A stretch of DNA of 22,678 nucleotides, from assembly GCA_002796205.1 (NCBI GenBank), contig PCWO01000044.1, positions 1 through 22,678 of the forward strand, given 5' to 3'. Each line of letters opens with the position of its first letter. Position 1 is the first letter of the stretch. This document shows, piece after piece, positions 1-7,527 of this stretch. Made by a program: the position numbers and the translations under genes. A model generated the notes under the pieces. It did no database searches. It was not told where the DNA came from and saw only the letters and a list, made by a program, of their open reading frames with translations. This DNA is from Candidatus Liptonbacteria bacterium CG11_big_fil_rev_8_21_14_0_20_35_14 (lineage in GTDB: Bacteria > Patescibacteriota > Minisyncoccia > UBA6257 > XYB1-36-10).

Positions 1-291
1 ATGATGAATATGATGTGGGGAGGATGGTCGTCTCCTCTTGGTGGCAGTAACTCAATAAATAATATGATGAACTTTGGATTTGGGTCATTTGGCGGTTTCG
101 GTTGGATTTTTATGATCCTCTGGTGGGTCTTGATAATCGCGGGCATTGTCGCACTTATCAAGTGGCTCACGAGCCAATCGCGCGGCACTAACAATCACGC
201 AAAATCAGCACTCGAAATTTTGCAGGAGCGATACGCCAAGGGCGAAATTAACAAGCAGGAGTTTGAGGAAAAGAAAAAAGATTTAAGTTAG
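1..291 (+). CDS. SHOCT-domain small membrane protein (possibly 5'-partial)
   Basis: The reading frame is open from the first base, so the ATG at position 1 may be internal and the true start may lie outside the window. The N-terminus is rich in Met, Gly, Trp and Phe. One hydrophobic segment follows (about residues 31-54), then a short basic stretch. The C-terminal 27 residues (about 70-96) show the SHOCT pattern: a first helix with LEILQERYAKGEI followed by a charged second helix. In this family SHOCT is a short C-terminal oligomerisation or targeting module, often on small membrane proteins of unknown function; no enzymatic residues are seen. The next gene starts 6 bp downstream, so the two are probably co-transcribed. 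I am confident of the SHOCT call; the cellular role is unknown. Confidence 0.75.
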   Translation: MMNMMWGGWSSPLGGSNSINNMMNFGFGSFGGFGWIFMILWWVLIIAGIVALIKWLTSQSRGTNNHAKSALEILQERYAKGEINKQEFEEKKKDLS

Positions 292-297
292 ACTACT

Positions 298-624
298 ATG
301 AAAATCGGTATAATCTTACAATCCAACAATCCGGAACACATTTGGAATACGTTTCGTTTCGGTATCACTTCGCTTAAGGCCAATCATGGCGTGACTATAT
401 TTTTGATGAGCGAGGGAGCCGAGCTTGATACCATTGCCGATACGGAACACTTTGATATTTCCAAGAAGGTTGCGGAGTATAAGTAATTAAAAGGAGATTT
501 GTACGCATGCGGTACGTGTTTGGAAATTCGCGGTAAAAAAGAGGCTGGGGTCTGCCCGATCTCTACTATGACTGATTTGCTCAAGATGGTTGAGGAGTCG
601 GATAAAGTGCTCGTGTTCGGATAA
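298..624 (+). pseudogene. DsrE-family sulfur-relay-like protein, interrupted by an in-frame TAA
   Basis: The frame starting at ATG 298 gives 62 residues beginning MKIGIILQSNNPEHIWN, then TAA at 484-486. The same frame continues without a shift to TAA at 622-624 and encodes the conserved second half, including LYACGTCLEIR and CPISTM, then a helix ending DKVLVFG. These are the features of DsrE/DsrF-like proteins: an alternating beta/alpha fold with a CxxC pair used in sulfur or persulfide handling. Spacing across the stop matches intact homologues as I recall them, so the TAA replaces one residue (a change from GAA, CAA or AAA would suffice) with no insertion or deletion. The N-terminal fragment lacks the cysteines and is unlikely to function. 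An AAAGGA run at 490-495 lies just before an in-frame TTG at 499, too close to be a convincing restart site. Alternatives are a sequencing error or suppression. No functional product is assumed. Confidence 0.75.
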
Positions 625-758
625 GAAATTTTGTTAAGTAATTAAGACTTGGTGTCTCAATTAGTGCAAAGCTCTGTAATAGGGTAATTTTTTAATTTTA
701 AATTTAATAATTTTTTATGATTGAACGACTTATTTTATCTTAATAATAAAATTTTTAA

Positions 759-764
759 TATAAT
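759..764 (+). promoter_or_regulatory. Candidate -10 box for the secreted cysteine-rich protein gene
   Basis: A perfect TATAAT lies in the AT-rich gap 625-818. No good -35 box is present at the expected distance. A start of transcription near 771 would make the GTG at 771 the first transcribed base, which supports the ATG at 819 as the translation start. The remainder of the 625-818 gap holds only a weak inverted repeat and AT-rich sequence. Confidence 0.4.
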
Positions 765-818
765 ACTTCTGTGCATAACTTATTATTTTTTTTCATTTAT
801 TTCGGTACAATAAAAGTA

Positions 819-2693
819 ATGTTTAAAAAATTTATAAAACTAGCAACGAGTTTATTTGTGCTGGGAATGCTATTAGTTCCTAATCAGGCTTTTATGCAAA
901 CATCAGCAAGTAGTTCTAGCGACACTTTGGTGGACGCTATTAGAAAAATAGTAACAGAGGCGATGGCTGATCTGCACACCGAGATTAAAGATTTAAAGCA
1001 ACAGGTAACAGCTTTAGAAGAAAAAATTACAAGGGTTGGTTCCGGTTCAAGTGTTTTTTCGCCTTCTGTTGTAACTTCTTCGCCTTTAACTGCTTCAACT
1101 TCTGTCTGTAGTTTTGGTTCTAATTTATCTATTGGTTCTCGGGGTGATGGTGTAAGTCGCTTACAGACTTATCTTAATATTACTCCTACCGGAATTTTTG
1201 ATGAAGCTACTCGGCTAGCTGTTGAGGCTTGGCAAAATAAACGTCCGGCTATGTTGTCTAAAGTGGGTTTATCTAAAGGCACTGGCTACTGGGGAACACT
1301 TTCTGAAGAGCAGTGTCGGATAGAATCAACTAATGTCGTTTTACCTTTGCCGGTGATTTCTACTCCTGAAATCAAGCCAGAGTTACCGTTAAAGCCTATA
1401 GTTAATCCTGGGGCGTCGGCCTCTGTTTCTCTTCTTTCTCCAAGTAAAAATAAAACCCTTAATCCTGGTGGCTCTGTTCAGCTTAAGTGGGAAGTCAAAA
1501 ATGCTCCTGTTAGCGCTTGGCTTAATTTCAAATTGCGTCGTCAGGATACCGGCGTTGAACATCATATCCAGGGGCCGATGACGGCCGGTTCGGGTGTTTA
1601 TGAAAATATTGCCACTATTCCTAATAATCTAGTTGAGGGATCTTATGACCTGGTTGTTTATATGCTTGATGGTGATAATAAAAATCCGGATTATCTTAAT
1701 AGTGTGTCAATTCCAGTAAATATAAAATCTACTGCTCAAAATACCACGACTACTAATACTACTAATAATAATCAAACTTCATCTTCATCTACTACTAATT
1801 CGTCCTCAAATACCAGTGGTGGTGAAAACAATTACATCGCTCTCTATTCTAGTGAAACGTTTGTTAACTGTATGAAACAGCAAGGCTCGGCTGGGGAGTC
1901 GGCCTTGGCTACTATTCAAGGCTGGGCTAATTCGGGCTTGAAACGTTATGAGTTCCCTTGGGGACAGCTTACTGGAGCCATTGCTAATTCTGTGCCGTCT
2001 TGTGAACAGTTAATCGGTATTAATTATAGTGAAAACTATAGTAGCGAAAATTATGGCAATTGTTACAATAATGCTAGTGAATCATCCTGTGGCGCCCAAT
2101 CCGGTTGTGCCTGGTATGGTACTTTCTGTGAAGGAGACAATTATAATTATGGCGGTTCATCTACCGGTACTGGTGAAATGGCAAGGTGTTTCTATCCAAA
2201 TACCACTAAAGATGGTACTCATGTCGGCTGGACTATTTGGTGTGAAAAAGATTACTATAATTGTCATTACGGCGACCCGGCGGGCGACTCTTTAGATTTG
2301 ACCGGAGTCGTCCTGGGAGCTCCTAGTTCCTGTGAATCAGGCTGGTATGGCGGTTCCGGTTCTACTGGAAATAGTAACTGGGTAAACAAGACCTGGAACT
2401 TCACTGACGGGTCCACAACTTCTTATGTTTTAGATAGAACAGACCAGGAATATCTTGATTATTTAAACAGCGTTCAATCTCAATGTCAGCAAGTTAGTAA
2501 AAATAACTACTGTTGGAAAGATGGGGCAGGGGATGACACTCAATGGCAAAATTTCGGTGTGCCTGATTGTTCCGGTTCATGTTCAGGTGGTGGTGTAAGT
2601 TTAATTCAACCCTCTACAAATAATTTAATGGCTAATACTTTAAATCTTATTGGGCAGACTTTGCGTAATTTGACTGGTTTTCTTTTTCGCTAA
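819..2693 (+). CDS. Secreted cysteine-rich protein with peptidoglycan-binding-like and Ig-like domains
   Basis: This encodes 624 residues from ATG 819; an in-frame GTG at 771 is rejected because it sits at the predicted transcription start and would place 16 residues before a typical signal peptide (MFKKF, hydrophobic core about 8-20, possible cleavage near residue 24). Next come a predicted coiled coil (about 36-74), a peptidoglycan_binding_1-like repeat (about 97-170, with LSIGSRGDGVSRLQTYL and GIFDEATRLAV) and an Ig-like beta domain (about 200-306). A Thr/Asn/Ser linker (about 306-338) leads to a large region with 14 cysteines (about 339-590), including a C...C...GCAWY...C cluster. The last 25 residues form a hydrophobic or amphipathic helix. 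The protein is probably exported and bound to the cell wall or surface, with disulfides in the C-terminal half. The peptidoglycan-binding call is strong; the cysteine-rich half is unrecognised. No sortase motif is present. Confidence 0.8.
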   Translation: MFKKFIKLATSLFVLGMLLVPNQAFMQTSASSSSDTLVDAIRKIVTEAMADLHTEIKDLKQQVTALEEKITRVGSGSSVFSPSVVTSSPLTASTSVCSFGSNLSIGSRGDGVSRLQTYLNITPTGIFDEATRLAVEAWQNKRPAMLSKVGLSKGTGYWGTLSEEQCRIESTNVVLPLPVISTPEIKPELPLKPIVNPGASASVSLLSPSKNKTLNPGGSVQLKWEVKNAPVSAWLNFKLRRQDTGVEHHIQGPMTAGSGVYENIATIPNNLVEGSYDLVVYMLDGDNKNPDYLNSVSIPVNIKSTAQNTTTTNTTNNNQTSSSSTTNSSSNTSGGENNYIALYSSETFVNCMKQQGSAGESALATIQGWANSGLKRYEFPWGQLTGAIANSVPSCEQLIGINYSENYSSENYGNCYNNASESSCGAQSGCAWYGTFCEGDNYNYGGSSTGTGEMARCFYPNTTKDGTHVGWTIWCEKDYYNCHYGDPAGDSLDLTGVVLGAPSSCESGWYGGSGSTGNSNWVNKTWNFTDGSTTSYVLDRTDQEYLDYLNSVQSQCQQVSKNNYCWKDGAGDDTQWQNFGVPDCSGSCSGGGVSLIQPSTNNLMANTLNLIGQTLRNLTGFLFR

Positions 2694-2713
2694 AAAATAA
2701 TTTTAAAAGCATG

Positions 2714-2747
2714 CCCCGTAGGGAACTTGTTCTCCTACGGGGTTTGT
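2714..2747 (+). terminator. Hairpin terminator after the cysteine-rich protein gene
   Basis: A 9-bp stem pairs CCCCGTAGG (2714-2722) with CCTACGGGG (2734-2742) and is extended by a 4-bp inner stem after a one-base bulge. The T tract that follows (TTTGT) is short, so termination may be imperfect. It lies 20 bp after the stop codon. Confidence 0.6.
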
Positions 2748-2780
2748 AATGTTTTTAATTCGGGAGCTAAAATATAGGTC

Positions 2781-2809
2781 TATACATAATATATATAGCA
2801 TGTTATAAT
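2781..2809 (+). promoter_or_regulatory. Promoter of the cold-shock protein gene
   Basis: TATACA (2781-2786) and TATAAT (2804-2809) are separated by 17 bp. Transcription would start near 2816, giving a leader of about 55 nt before the cold-shock gene. A short upstream leader is common for this family. Confidence 0.55.
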
Positions 2810-2870
2810 GTGGTAGTGTTAAGCACAAAAAATAAAGTCGAGGTTTTAAGCAAAATAACAAAATATTAAT

Positions 2871-3077
2871 ATGCAAACAGGAACAATAAAAACTATTGTT
2901 GATGGTAAAGGGTATGGATTTATTGCTCGTGAAGGCGAGGAAAAAGATCTTTTCTTCCATTCAAATGAGCTAGTAGGTGTTAGTTTTACTGAACTCAAAG
3001 CAGGGGATGCGGTTACTTTTCAGGTTGTTGATGGACCAAAAGGGCCGTCGGCTACAGAGGTATCTTTGAATAAATAG
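2871..3077 (+). CDS. Cold-shock domain RNA-binding protein
   Basis: This is a 68-residue single-domain protein, the normal length for bacterial Csp proteins. It has the five-stranded OB-fold pattern with RNP1 as KGYGFIAR (13-20) and RNP2 as DLFFHSNEL (26-34), followed by LKAGDAVTFQV and a C-terminal GPSATEV strand. Proteins of this family bind single-stranded RNA and DNA in the cytoplasm and melt mRNA structure, acting as RNA chaperones. The ATG at 2871 has no Shine-Dalgarno site. The gene has its own promoter and terminator and two adjacent in-frame stops (TAG TAA, 3075-3080). Whether it is cold-induced cannot be read from the sequence. It is close enough to the DEAD-box helicase gene (about 4.5 kb) to suggest a shared RNA-remodelling role. 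Confidence 0.93.
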   Translation: MQTGTIKTIVDGKGYGFIAREGEEKDLFFHSNELVGVSFTELKAGDAVTFQVVDGPKGPSATEVSLNK

Positions 3078-3084
3078 TAATTAG

Positions 3085-3111
3085 AAGAGGCGCTGATAGG
3101 CGCCTTTTTTT
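3085..3111 (+). terminator. Rho-independent terminator after the cold-shock gene
   Basis: The stem AGGCGC (3088-3093) pairs with GCGCCT (3100-3105) around a 6-nt loop and is followed by a run of T to 3111. It begins about 10 bp after the cold-shock stop codons. Confidence 0.8.
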
Positions 3112-3207
3112 AAATCTAATAATTTTTAGTTATTTAGATATTTTTTGAATGGTATTTAAAAAAATAATATTTGCTTAAAATATAAATATGTGTCATTGTG
3201 TTTATAT

Positions 3208-3921
3208 ATGATAGAAAGAGAGGAATATCCTATAAGGATAAATAAATATTTGGCTATAAAAAAGGTATCAACTCGTCGAGGGGCAGATGATTTAATTAAA
3301 AGAGGACTAGTAAAAATAAATGGTAAAAAAGCAAAACTTGGAGATAAAATAAATAAAGGCGATAAGGTTGATGTATCTAGTAAAGCGTTAGAGGGAAGAA
3401 ATTTTAAATACGGGGCTTTTTATAAACCTCGGGGAGTAGTCACGCATTCGCCGGTCAAAGGAGAAAAATCTATAAATGATATTATAGATTTAGGATATCT
3501 TTTTCCTATTGGAAGACTTGATAAAGAATCGGAGGGGCTGATGATATTAACTAATGACGGAAGAATAACGGATAGATTATTAAATCCGATTTATGAGCAT
3601 GAAAAAGAATACAGTGTAAAAGTGCGTGAAAAAACTCCTAATAGAATTATAAATATTTTAGAAAAGGGAATTATAGATAATGGCGAGTTACTTAAAGCAA
3701 AAAAAGTTTCCATATTGCAAAATGGAAATTTGAGTATAGTTTTAACGCAAGGAAAAAATCATCAAATAAGAAGAATGTTATCTTTTGTGCGGTTAACGGT
3801 TGAGAAATTAAAGAGAGTAAGAATTATGAGTGTAAAGACAACCGGATTAGCGGTGGGGGAAATGAAAATTTTAGAGGGTCGTGAGAGGGAAAAATTTTTG
3901 CGAGATTTGGATTTAGGATAG
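3208..3921 (+). CDS. RsuA/RluB/RluF-family rRNA pseudouridine synthase
   Basis: The protein has 237 residues from ATG 3208. A GTG at 3190 in the same frame would add six residues that do not belong to the S4 domain and is less likely. An S4 RNA-binding domain covers about residues 8-55 (INKYLAIKKVSTRRGADDLI, then VKINGKKA). The catalytic domain has KPRGVVTH (73-80) and GRLDKESEGLMILTNDG (102-118), where Asp105 is the catalytic aspartate of this superfamily, and GKNHQIRRML near the C-terminus. Family members isomerise uridines to pseudouridine in 16S or 23S rRNA. RsuA, RluB, RluE and RluF cannot be told apart by eye, so no symbol is given. No Shine-Dalgarno site is visible. The ABC-F gene follows after 76 bp. 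Confidence 0.9.
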   Translation: MIEREEYPIRINKYLAIKKVSTRRGADDLIKRGLVKINGKKAKLGDKINKGDKVDVSSKALEGRNFKYGAFYKPRGVVTHSPVKGEKSINDIIDLGYLFPIGRLDKESEGLMILTNDGRITDRLLNPIYEHEKEYSVKVREKTPNRIINILEKGIIDNGELLKAKKVSILQNGNLSIVLTQGKNHQIRRMLSFVRLTVEKLKRVRIMSVKTTGLAVGEMKILEGREREKFLRDLDLG

Positions 3922-3923
3922 AG

Positions 3924-3952
3924 TTGTTGCGTAAGTTTAGTTTTTGTATTAT
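3924..3952 (+). promoter_or_regulatory. Weak candidate promoter for the ABC-F gene
   Basis: TTGTTG (3924-3929) and TATTAT (3947-3952) are 17 bp apart. Transcription starting near 3959 would exclude the TTG at 3944 as a start codon and favour ATG 3998. Confidence 0.3.
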
Positions 3953-3997
3953 TATGAATTTATTAAAATCGCCGTGCGCGCTTTTTTTATAGATATT

Positions 3998-5461
3998 ATG
4001 TCGCAAAAAGGAGAAGTAATTATAAGTTTTGATAGGGTTTCATTTAGACATAGCCCACTTAGGCCTATTTTAGATGAGGTTAGTTTTAGTGTGCGTCGTT
4101 TATCTAAGGTAGCTTTAATGGGGCAAAACGGAGCCGGTAAAAGTACCTTATTTCAGTTGATAATAAAAGATATTATACCGGAGGAGGGGCGTATTAATTT
4201 AGCCTCTAATATTTCGATTGCCATAGCCAAGCAGGTGATACCAAGAGAGCAACTAAATATAACAGTTAGAGAATTTTTTGAAAAAAGTTTTAGCGAAAAG
4301 GTTTATGATATAGATCCTAAAATAGATAATATTTTAGAGGTGGTTAATTTAGAGGCCAATAAAGAAAAAAAGATAAAAGATTTTTCTGGAGGACAGCAGG
4401 CGAGACTACTTTTAGCGCAGGCTTTAATACAAAATCCGGATATTCTTTTACTGGATGAACCGACTAATAATTTAGACAAAGATGGAATAAATCATTTAAC
4501 ACAATTTTTAATTGATTATAAAAAAACAGTAATTGTGATTTCACATGATGCGGATTTTTTAAATGCTTTTACAGAGGGGGTTTTATATTTAGATGTTTTT
4601 ACAAAAAAGATAGAACAGTATACCGGTAATTATAAGGATGTGGTTAAAGAAATATCCTTAAGAGTAGAAAAAGAGCTTAGAAAAAATGCTCAATTTGAAA
4701 AGCATATTCAGGAGAAAAAAGATAAGGCTAATTTTTTTGCCAATAAAGGCGGTCGGATGAGAATATTAGCTAAGCGTATGCGTGAAAGTGCAGCCGAGGC
4801 GGAGGAATCTAAAGTGGATGTAAGGAGGGAGGATAAAATTATTAGAGATTTTGTAATTGAGGTGGGCAAAAATCATGTGGGAGAAATATTAAATATTAAA
4901 TCTCTGTCTATTATGAAAAATCATAAAGTGGTTAAGGGAATAGCTAATATTTCTTTAAAAAAGGGTGACCATCTTCTTTTAGCTGGCCCAAATGGAATTG
5001 GTAAAAGTACTCTACTTAAACATTTGGCTAATAATACAGAAAAGGGAGCTAAAATAGCGGAGGGGGTAGTGGTCGGTTACTATAGACAGGATTTTTCTAC
5101 GCTTGATTTTGATAAATCCGTTTATGAAACTTTGGAATCTGTAATGGGGCAAGCAGATGAGCAGACTATGAGAAGTGTGGCGGCCGGATTTTTAATTGAT
5201 CAAGACGTTATGAGAAATAAAGTGGGAAATTTATCCGAGGGTCAAAAAGGGTTAGTAGCTTTTGCAAGATTAGTTTTATTAAAACCTAATTTATTAATAC
5301 TGGATGAACCGACTAATCATATTAACTTTCGTCATTTACCTATAATTGCCAAGACGCTTGATAAGTATGAAGGAGCCATGATATTAGTTTCTCATGTACC
5401 AGAGTTTGTAAATCAGATTCGTATAGATGAAATTTTGGATCTTAGTAATTTGAGATCTTAA
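3998..5461 (+). CDS. ABC-F family ATPase (ribosome-associated type)
   Basis: The protein has 487 residues from ATG 3998; a TTG 54 bp upstream is open but encodes a stretch unlike the family. Two ABC domains are present without membrane segments. Domain 1 has Walker A GQNGAGKST (42-50), signature FSGGQQ (about 130) and Walker B LLLDEPTNNLD. Domain 2 has Walker A GPNGIGKST (about 330), signature LSEGQK (about 411) and Walker B LLILDEPTNHIN. Between them lies a basic, coiled-coil-like interdomain linker (about 215-310), the hallmark of ABC-F proteins that enter the ribosomal E site and act on tRNA positioning or stalled ribosomes. The second D-loop ends in Asn rather than the usual Asp. It is shorter than Uup or EttA. 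Assigning it to housekeeping or antibiotic-protection subfamilies needs a tree. Its stop overlaps that of convergent typA. Confidence 0.9.
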   Translation: MSQKGEVIISFDRVSFRHSPLRPILDEVSFSVRRLSKVALMGQNGAGKSTLFQLIIKDIIPEEGRINLASNISIAIAKQVIPREQLNITVREFFEKSFSEKVYDIDPKIDNILEVVNLEANKEKKIKDFSGGQQARLLLAQALIQNPDILLLDEPTNNLDKDGINHLTQFLIDYKKTVIVISHDADFLNAFTEGVLYLDVFTKKIEQYTGNYKDVVKEISLRVEKELRKNAQFEKHIQEKKDKANFFANKGGRMRILAKRMRESAAEAEESKVDVRREDKIIRDFVIEVGKNHVGEILNIKSLSIMKNHKVVKGIANISLKKGDHLLLAGPNGIGKSTLLKHLANNTEKGAKIAEGVVVGYYRQDFSTLDFDKSVYETLESVMGQADEQTMRSVAAGFLIDQDVMRNKVGNLSEGQKGLVAFARLVLLKPNLLILDEPTNHINFRHLPIIAKTLDKYEGAMILVSHVPEFVNQIRIDEILDLSNLRS

Positions 5462-7248
5462 TTCTTTTTTTTATGTTTATTTCTTTCGCCTTCATTTAAA
5501 TATTGTTTGCGAAGTCTGACAGAGCTGGGAGTAACTTCTAAATATTCATCGGCCCGCATAAATCCTAAAGCTTTTTCTAGGGTTAAATCTAGGGGGGGAG
5601 ATAATTTAATATTATCATCAGTGCCGGCGGCGCGCATGTTGGTTAGTTGTTTGCCTTTAGTAGGGTTAACAGTCATATCCTCGCCTTTACTAGTACTACC
5701 AATAACCATGCCTTCGTAAACTTCGGTGTTTGGCTTTATATATAAAATACCTCTGTCTTGCAGATTGTATAAAGAAAAGCCTAAAGCTTTACCGGTAGCC
5801 ATAGAAATCATAGAGCCCAATTCGGTTTTTGATATAGAGCCGGCGTAGGGAGCGAATTTACTAAAAATAGAGGTTAAAATACCCTCGCCTTTAGTATCTA
5901 TAATAAATTCATTTCTATAACCTAAGAGACCACGGGTTGGAACCTCAAATGTGAGTTTGGCCTCGCCATTTTCTTGTTTAATATTAGTCATAATTCCACG
6001 ACGCTTACCTAATTTTTCTATAACGGCTCCGGAAAATTCTTCGGGAACAGAAATATTAACCTCCTCAAATGGTTCAAGCTTTTGGCCATTTTCCTCTTTA
6101 AAAATAACCTCAGGCTGTGAAACGGCTAATTCAAAACCTTCACGGCGCATATTTTCTATAAGGACAGCTAAATGAAGTTCGCCACGACCATATACTTTAA
6201 AACGAGCGCCGTCACTAAAATCTACTTTTAAACCCACATTTATTTCAAGTTCTTTTTCTAATCTCTCTCTTATTTGTCTACCAGTCACAAATTTACCGAC
6301 ACGGCCGGCAAAAGGAGAGTCATTAACAAACATAAAAAAAGATATAGTCGGCTCATCAATTGAGATAGCCGGTAATATTTCACCCTCTTCATTTTCTAAA
6401 ATAGTTTGACCGATAAATATATCCGGAAAACCGGCTATCATGACTATATCTCCGGCGGTGGCTTCTGACACCTCTTTTCTTTCTAGTCCTTCAAAGGTAA
6501 ATAGTTTGGTAACTCGGCCTTTAAATTCGTGGCCGTTTATGTCTTTAATAAATAATTCTTGTTTGTCTTTAATAATGCCTTTATAGATACGGACAATACC
6601 CATACGTCCTAAAAAAATGTCGTAGGCTAAATTAAATACTTGAGCGGATAAATTTTCATTTTTTAAATTATTACCTGAAGCCGGCGGAACTTTTTCTAAG
6701 ATGGTGTCTAATATAGGGGAGAGGTCAATAGCATTATCGTCTATATTTCTTTTAGCGACTCCATCTCGGCCGATAGCATAAAGAGTGGTAAAGTTTAGTT
6801 GTTCATCGGTGGCGCCTAAGTCTAAAAATAGTTCATAAACAGCTTCTTCGGCCATAGCTATATCGGAGTTTGGCTTATCTATTTTGTTTAATATTAAAAT
6901 TGGTTTGAGGCCTAGCTCTAAAGATTTTTTTAAAACGAATTTGGTTTGAGGCATTGGACCCTCGGCGGCATCAACTATCAAAAGAACAGAATCAATTGAT
7001 TTTAAAACGCGTTCTACCTCGGAACCAAAGTCGGCGTGGCCGGGGGTGTCTAGAATGTTGATTTTGGTGCCTTTATAAAAGACGCTGGTATTTTTAGCGT
7101 ATATAGTAATGCCACGCTCTTTTTCAAGATCGTTTGAGTCCATAGATACTCCTTCAACGCCGGCGCCGGTTTGCTTTAAAATGGCGTCGGTTAGAGTGGT
7201 TTTACCATGGTCAACGTGGGCGATAATGGCGATATTTCTGATTTCCAT
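5458..7248 (-). CDS. typA: Translational GTPase TypA/BipA
   Basis: This 596-residue protein, slightly shorter than typical BipA, is a GTPase of the EF-G/LepA class. G motifs are clear: G1 AHVDHGKTT (10-18), G2 RGITI (45-49), G3 DTPGH (67-71) and G4 NKID (121-124). EF-Tu-like domain 2, EF-G-like domains III and V, and the BipA-specific C-terminal domain follow (YRNEFIIDTKGEGIL, and EYLEVTPSSVRLRK near the end). The C-terminal Lys-rich tail is short. BipA binds the 70S ribosome and helps 50S assembly, especially under cold or stress, which fits the neighbouring cold-shock, ABC-F and helicase genes. ATG 7248 lacks a Shine-Dalgarno site. The stop codon overlaps that of the ABC-F gene by 4 bp in convergent orientation. 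Confidence 0.96.
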   Translation of the reverse strand: MEIRNIAIIAHVDHGKTTLTDAILKQTGAGVEGVSMDSNDLEKERGITIYAKNTSVFYKGTKINILDTPGHADFGSEVERVLKSIDSVLLIVDAAEGPMPQTKFVLKKSLELGLKPILILNKIDKPNSDIAMAEEAVYELFLDLGATDEQLNFTTLYAIGRDGVAKRNIDDNAIDLSPILDTILEKVPPASGNNLKNENLSAQVFNLAYDIFLGRMGIVRIYKGIIKDKQELFIKDINGHEFKGRVTKLFTFEGLERKEVSEATAGDIVMIAGFPDIFIGQTILENEEGEILPAISIDEPTISFFMFVNDSPFAGRVGKFVTGRQIRERLEKELEINVGLKVDFSDGARFKVYGRGELHLAVLIENMRREGFELAVSQPEVIFKEENGQKLEPFEEVNISVPEEFSGAVIEKLGKRRGIMTNIKQENGEAKLTFEVPTRGLLGYRNEFIIDTKGEGILTSIFSKFAPYAGSISKTELGSMISMATGKALGFSLYNLQDRGILYIKPNTEVYEGMVIGSTSKGEDMTVNPTKGKQLTNMRAAGTDDNIKLSPPLDLTLEKALGFMRADEYLEVTPSSVRLRKQYLNEGERNKHKKKN

Positions 7249-7280
7249 ATAAAAATCCGCGTTAGCGGTGTAGTTAATAT

Positions 7281-7308
7281 ATTATAATATGTGGTTGTAA
7301 TTTGCAAA
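7281..7308 (-). promoter_or_regulatory. Candidate typA promoter
   Basis: On the minus strand a perfect TATAAT (7281-7286) lies 16 bp downstream of TTTGCA (7303-7308). Transcription would start near 7274, leaving a leader of about 26 nt before typA. Confidence 0.45.
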
Positions 7309-7356
7309 TTTTATTAGGGTAGGGGACTATGTAAATAGGTCTGTCGGCTAGTCTAC

Positions 7357-7385
7357 TTGACAATGGCTTTGAAATGTAATATACT
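7357..7385 (+). promoter_or_regulatory. Strong sigma70-type promoter of the DEAD-box helicase gene
   Basis: A perfect TTGACA (7357-7362) is followed after exactly 17 bp by TATACT (7380-7385). Transcription would start near 7392 and leave a leader of about 136 nt before the ATG at 7528. It is among the best promoter matches in the window. Confidence 0.75.
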
Positions 7386-7391
7386 TACTGT

Positions 7392-7527
7392 TAATAAGTT
7401 ATGTCTCTTTAGTTCTAGCATATTTTTTCTAAGGACCGTTAAGAGAATCCTAGCTCTAACTTATCTCTTAATATTAAAGGCTAGATAGGAGCTCCATTAA
7501 ATTTAAAGGAGCCCCAAGAAATAAAAT
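7392..7527 (+). promoter_or_regulatory. Long structured 5' leader of the DEAD-box helicase mRNA
   Basis: The leader contains an 8-bp inverted repeat, TTAAGAGA (7439-7446) with TCTCTTAA (7464-7471), around a 17-nt loop. A second possible stem pairs GCTCC (7492-7496) with GGAGC (7508-7512), enclosing an A/T-rich loop. An alternative pairing joins AGCTC near 7452 with GAGCT near 7490. The AAAGGAG at 7505-7511 lies 16 nt before the ATG, too far for a normal ribosome-binding site, and is inside the second stem. Leaders of this kind on helicase and cold-shock genes can be temperature-responsive; that is inference here. Confidence 0.4.

Noticed and set aside
384..584. Minus-strand open frame of 66 codons opposite the DsrE gene
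   Set aside because: It covers the conserved DsrE coding sequence on the other strand and has no initiation signals.
640..662. Inverted repeat after the DsrE gene that could be a terminator
   Set aside because: The stem has an internal mismatch, is AT-rich and is not directly followed by a T tract.
771..818. GTG start at 771 for the secreted cysteine-rich protein
   Set aside because: It coincides with the predicted transcription start and would place 16 hydrophobic residues before a complete signal peptide starting at ATG 819.
2703..2960. Minus-strand open frame of 85 codons antisense to the start of the cold-shock gene
   Set aside because: It crosses a terminator hairpin and the cold-shock promoter, and its translation resembles no protein family.
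3944..3997. TTG start at 3944 for the ABC-F gene
   Set aside because: It overlaps the candidate promoter, and the added 18 residues do not resemble the family's N-terminus; ATG 3998 fits better.
7283..7288. TATAAT on the plus strand upstream of the helicase gene
   Set aside because: No -35 box matches it, and a much better TTGACA-17-TATACT promoter lies downstream; the hexamer is better explained by the overlapping typA -10 box.
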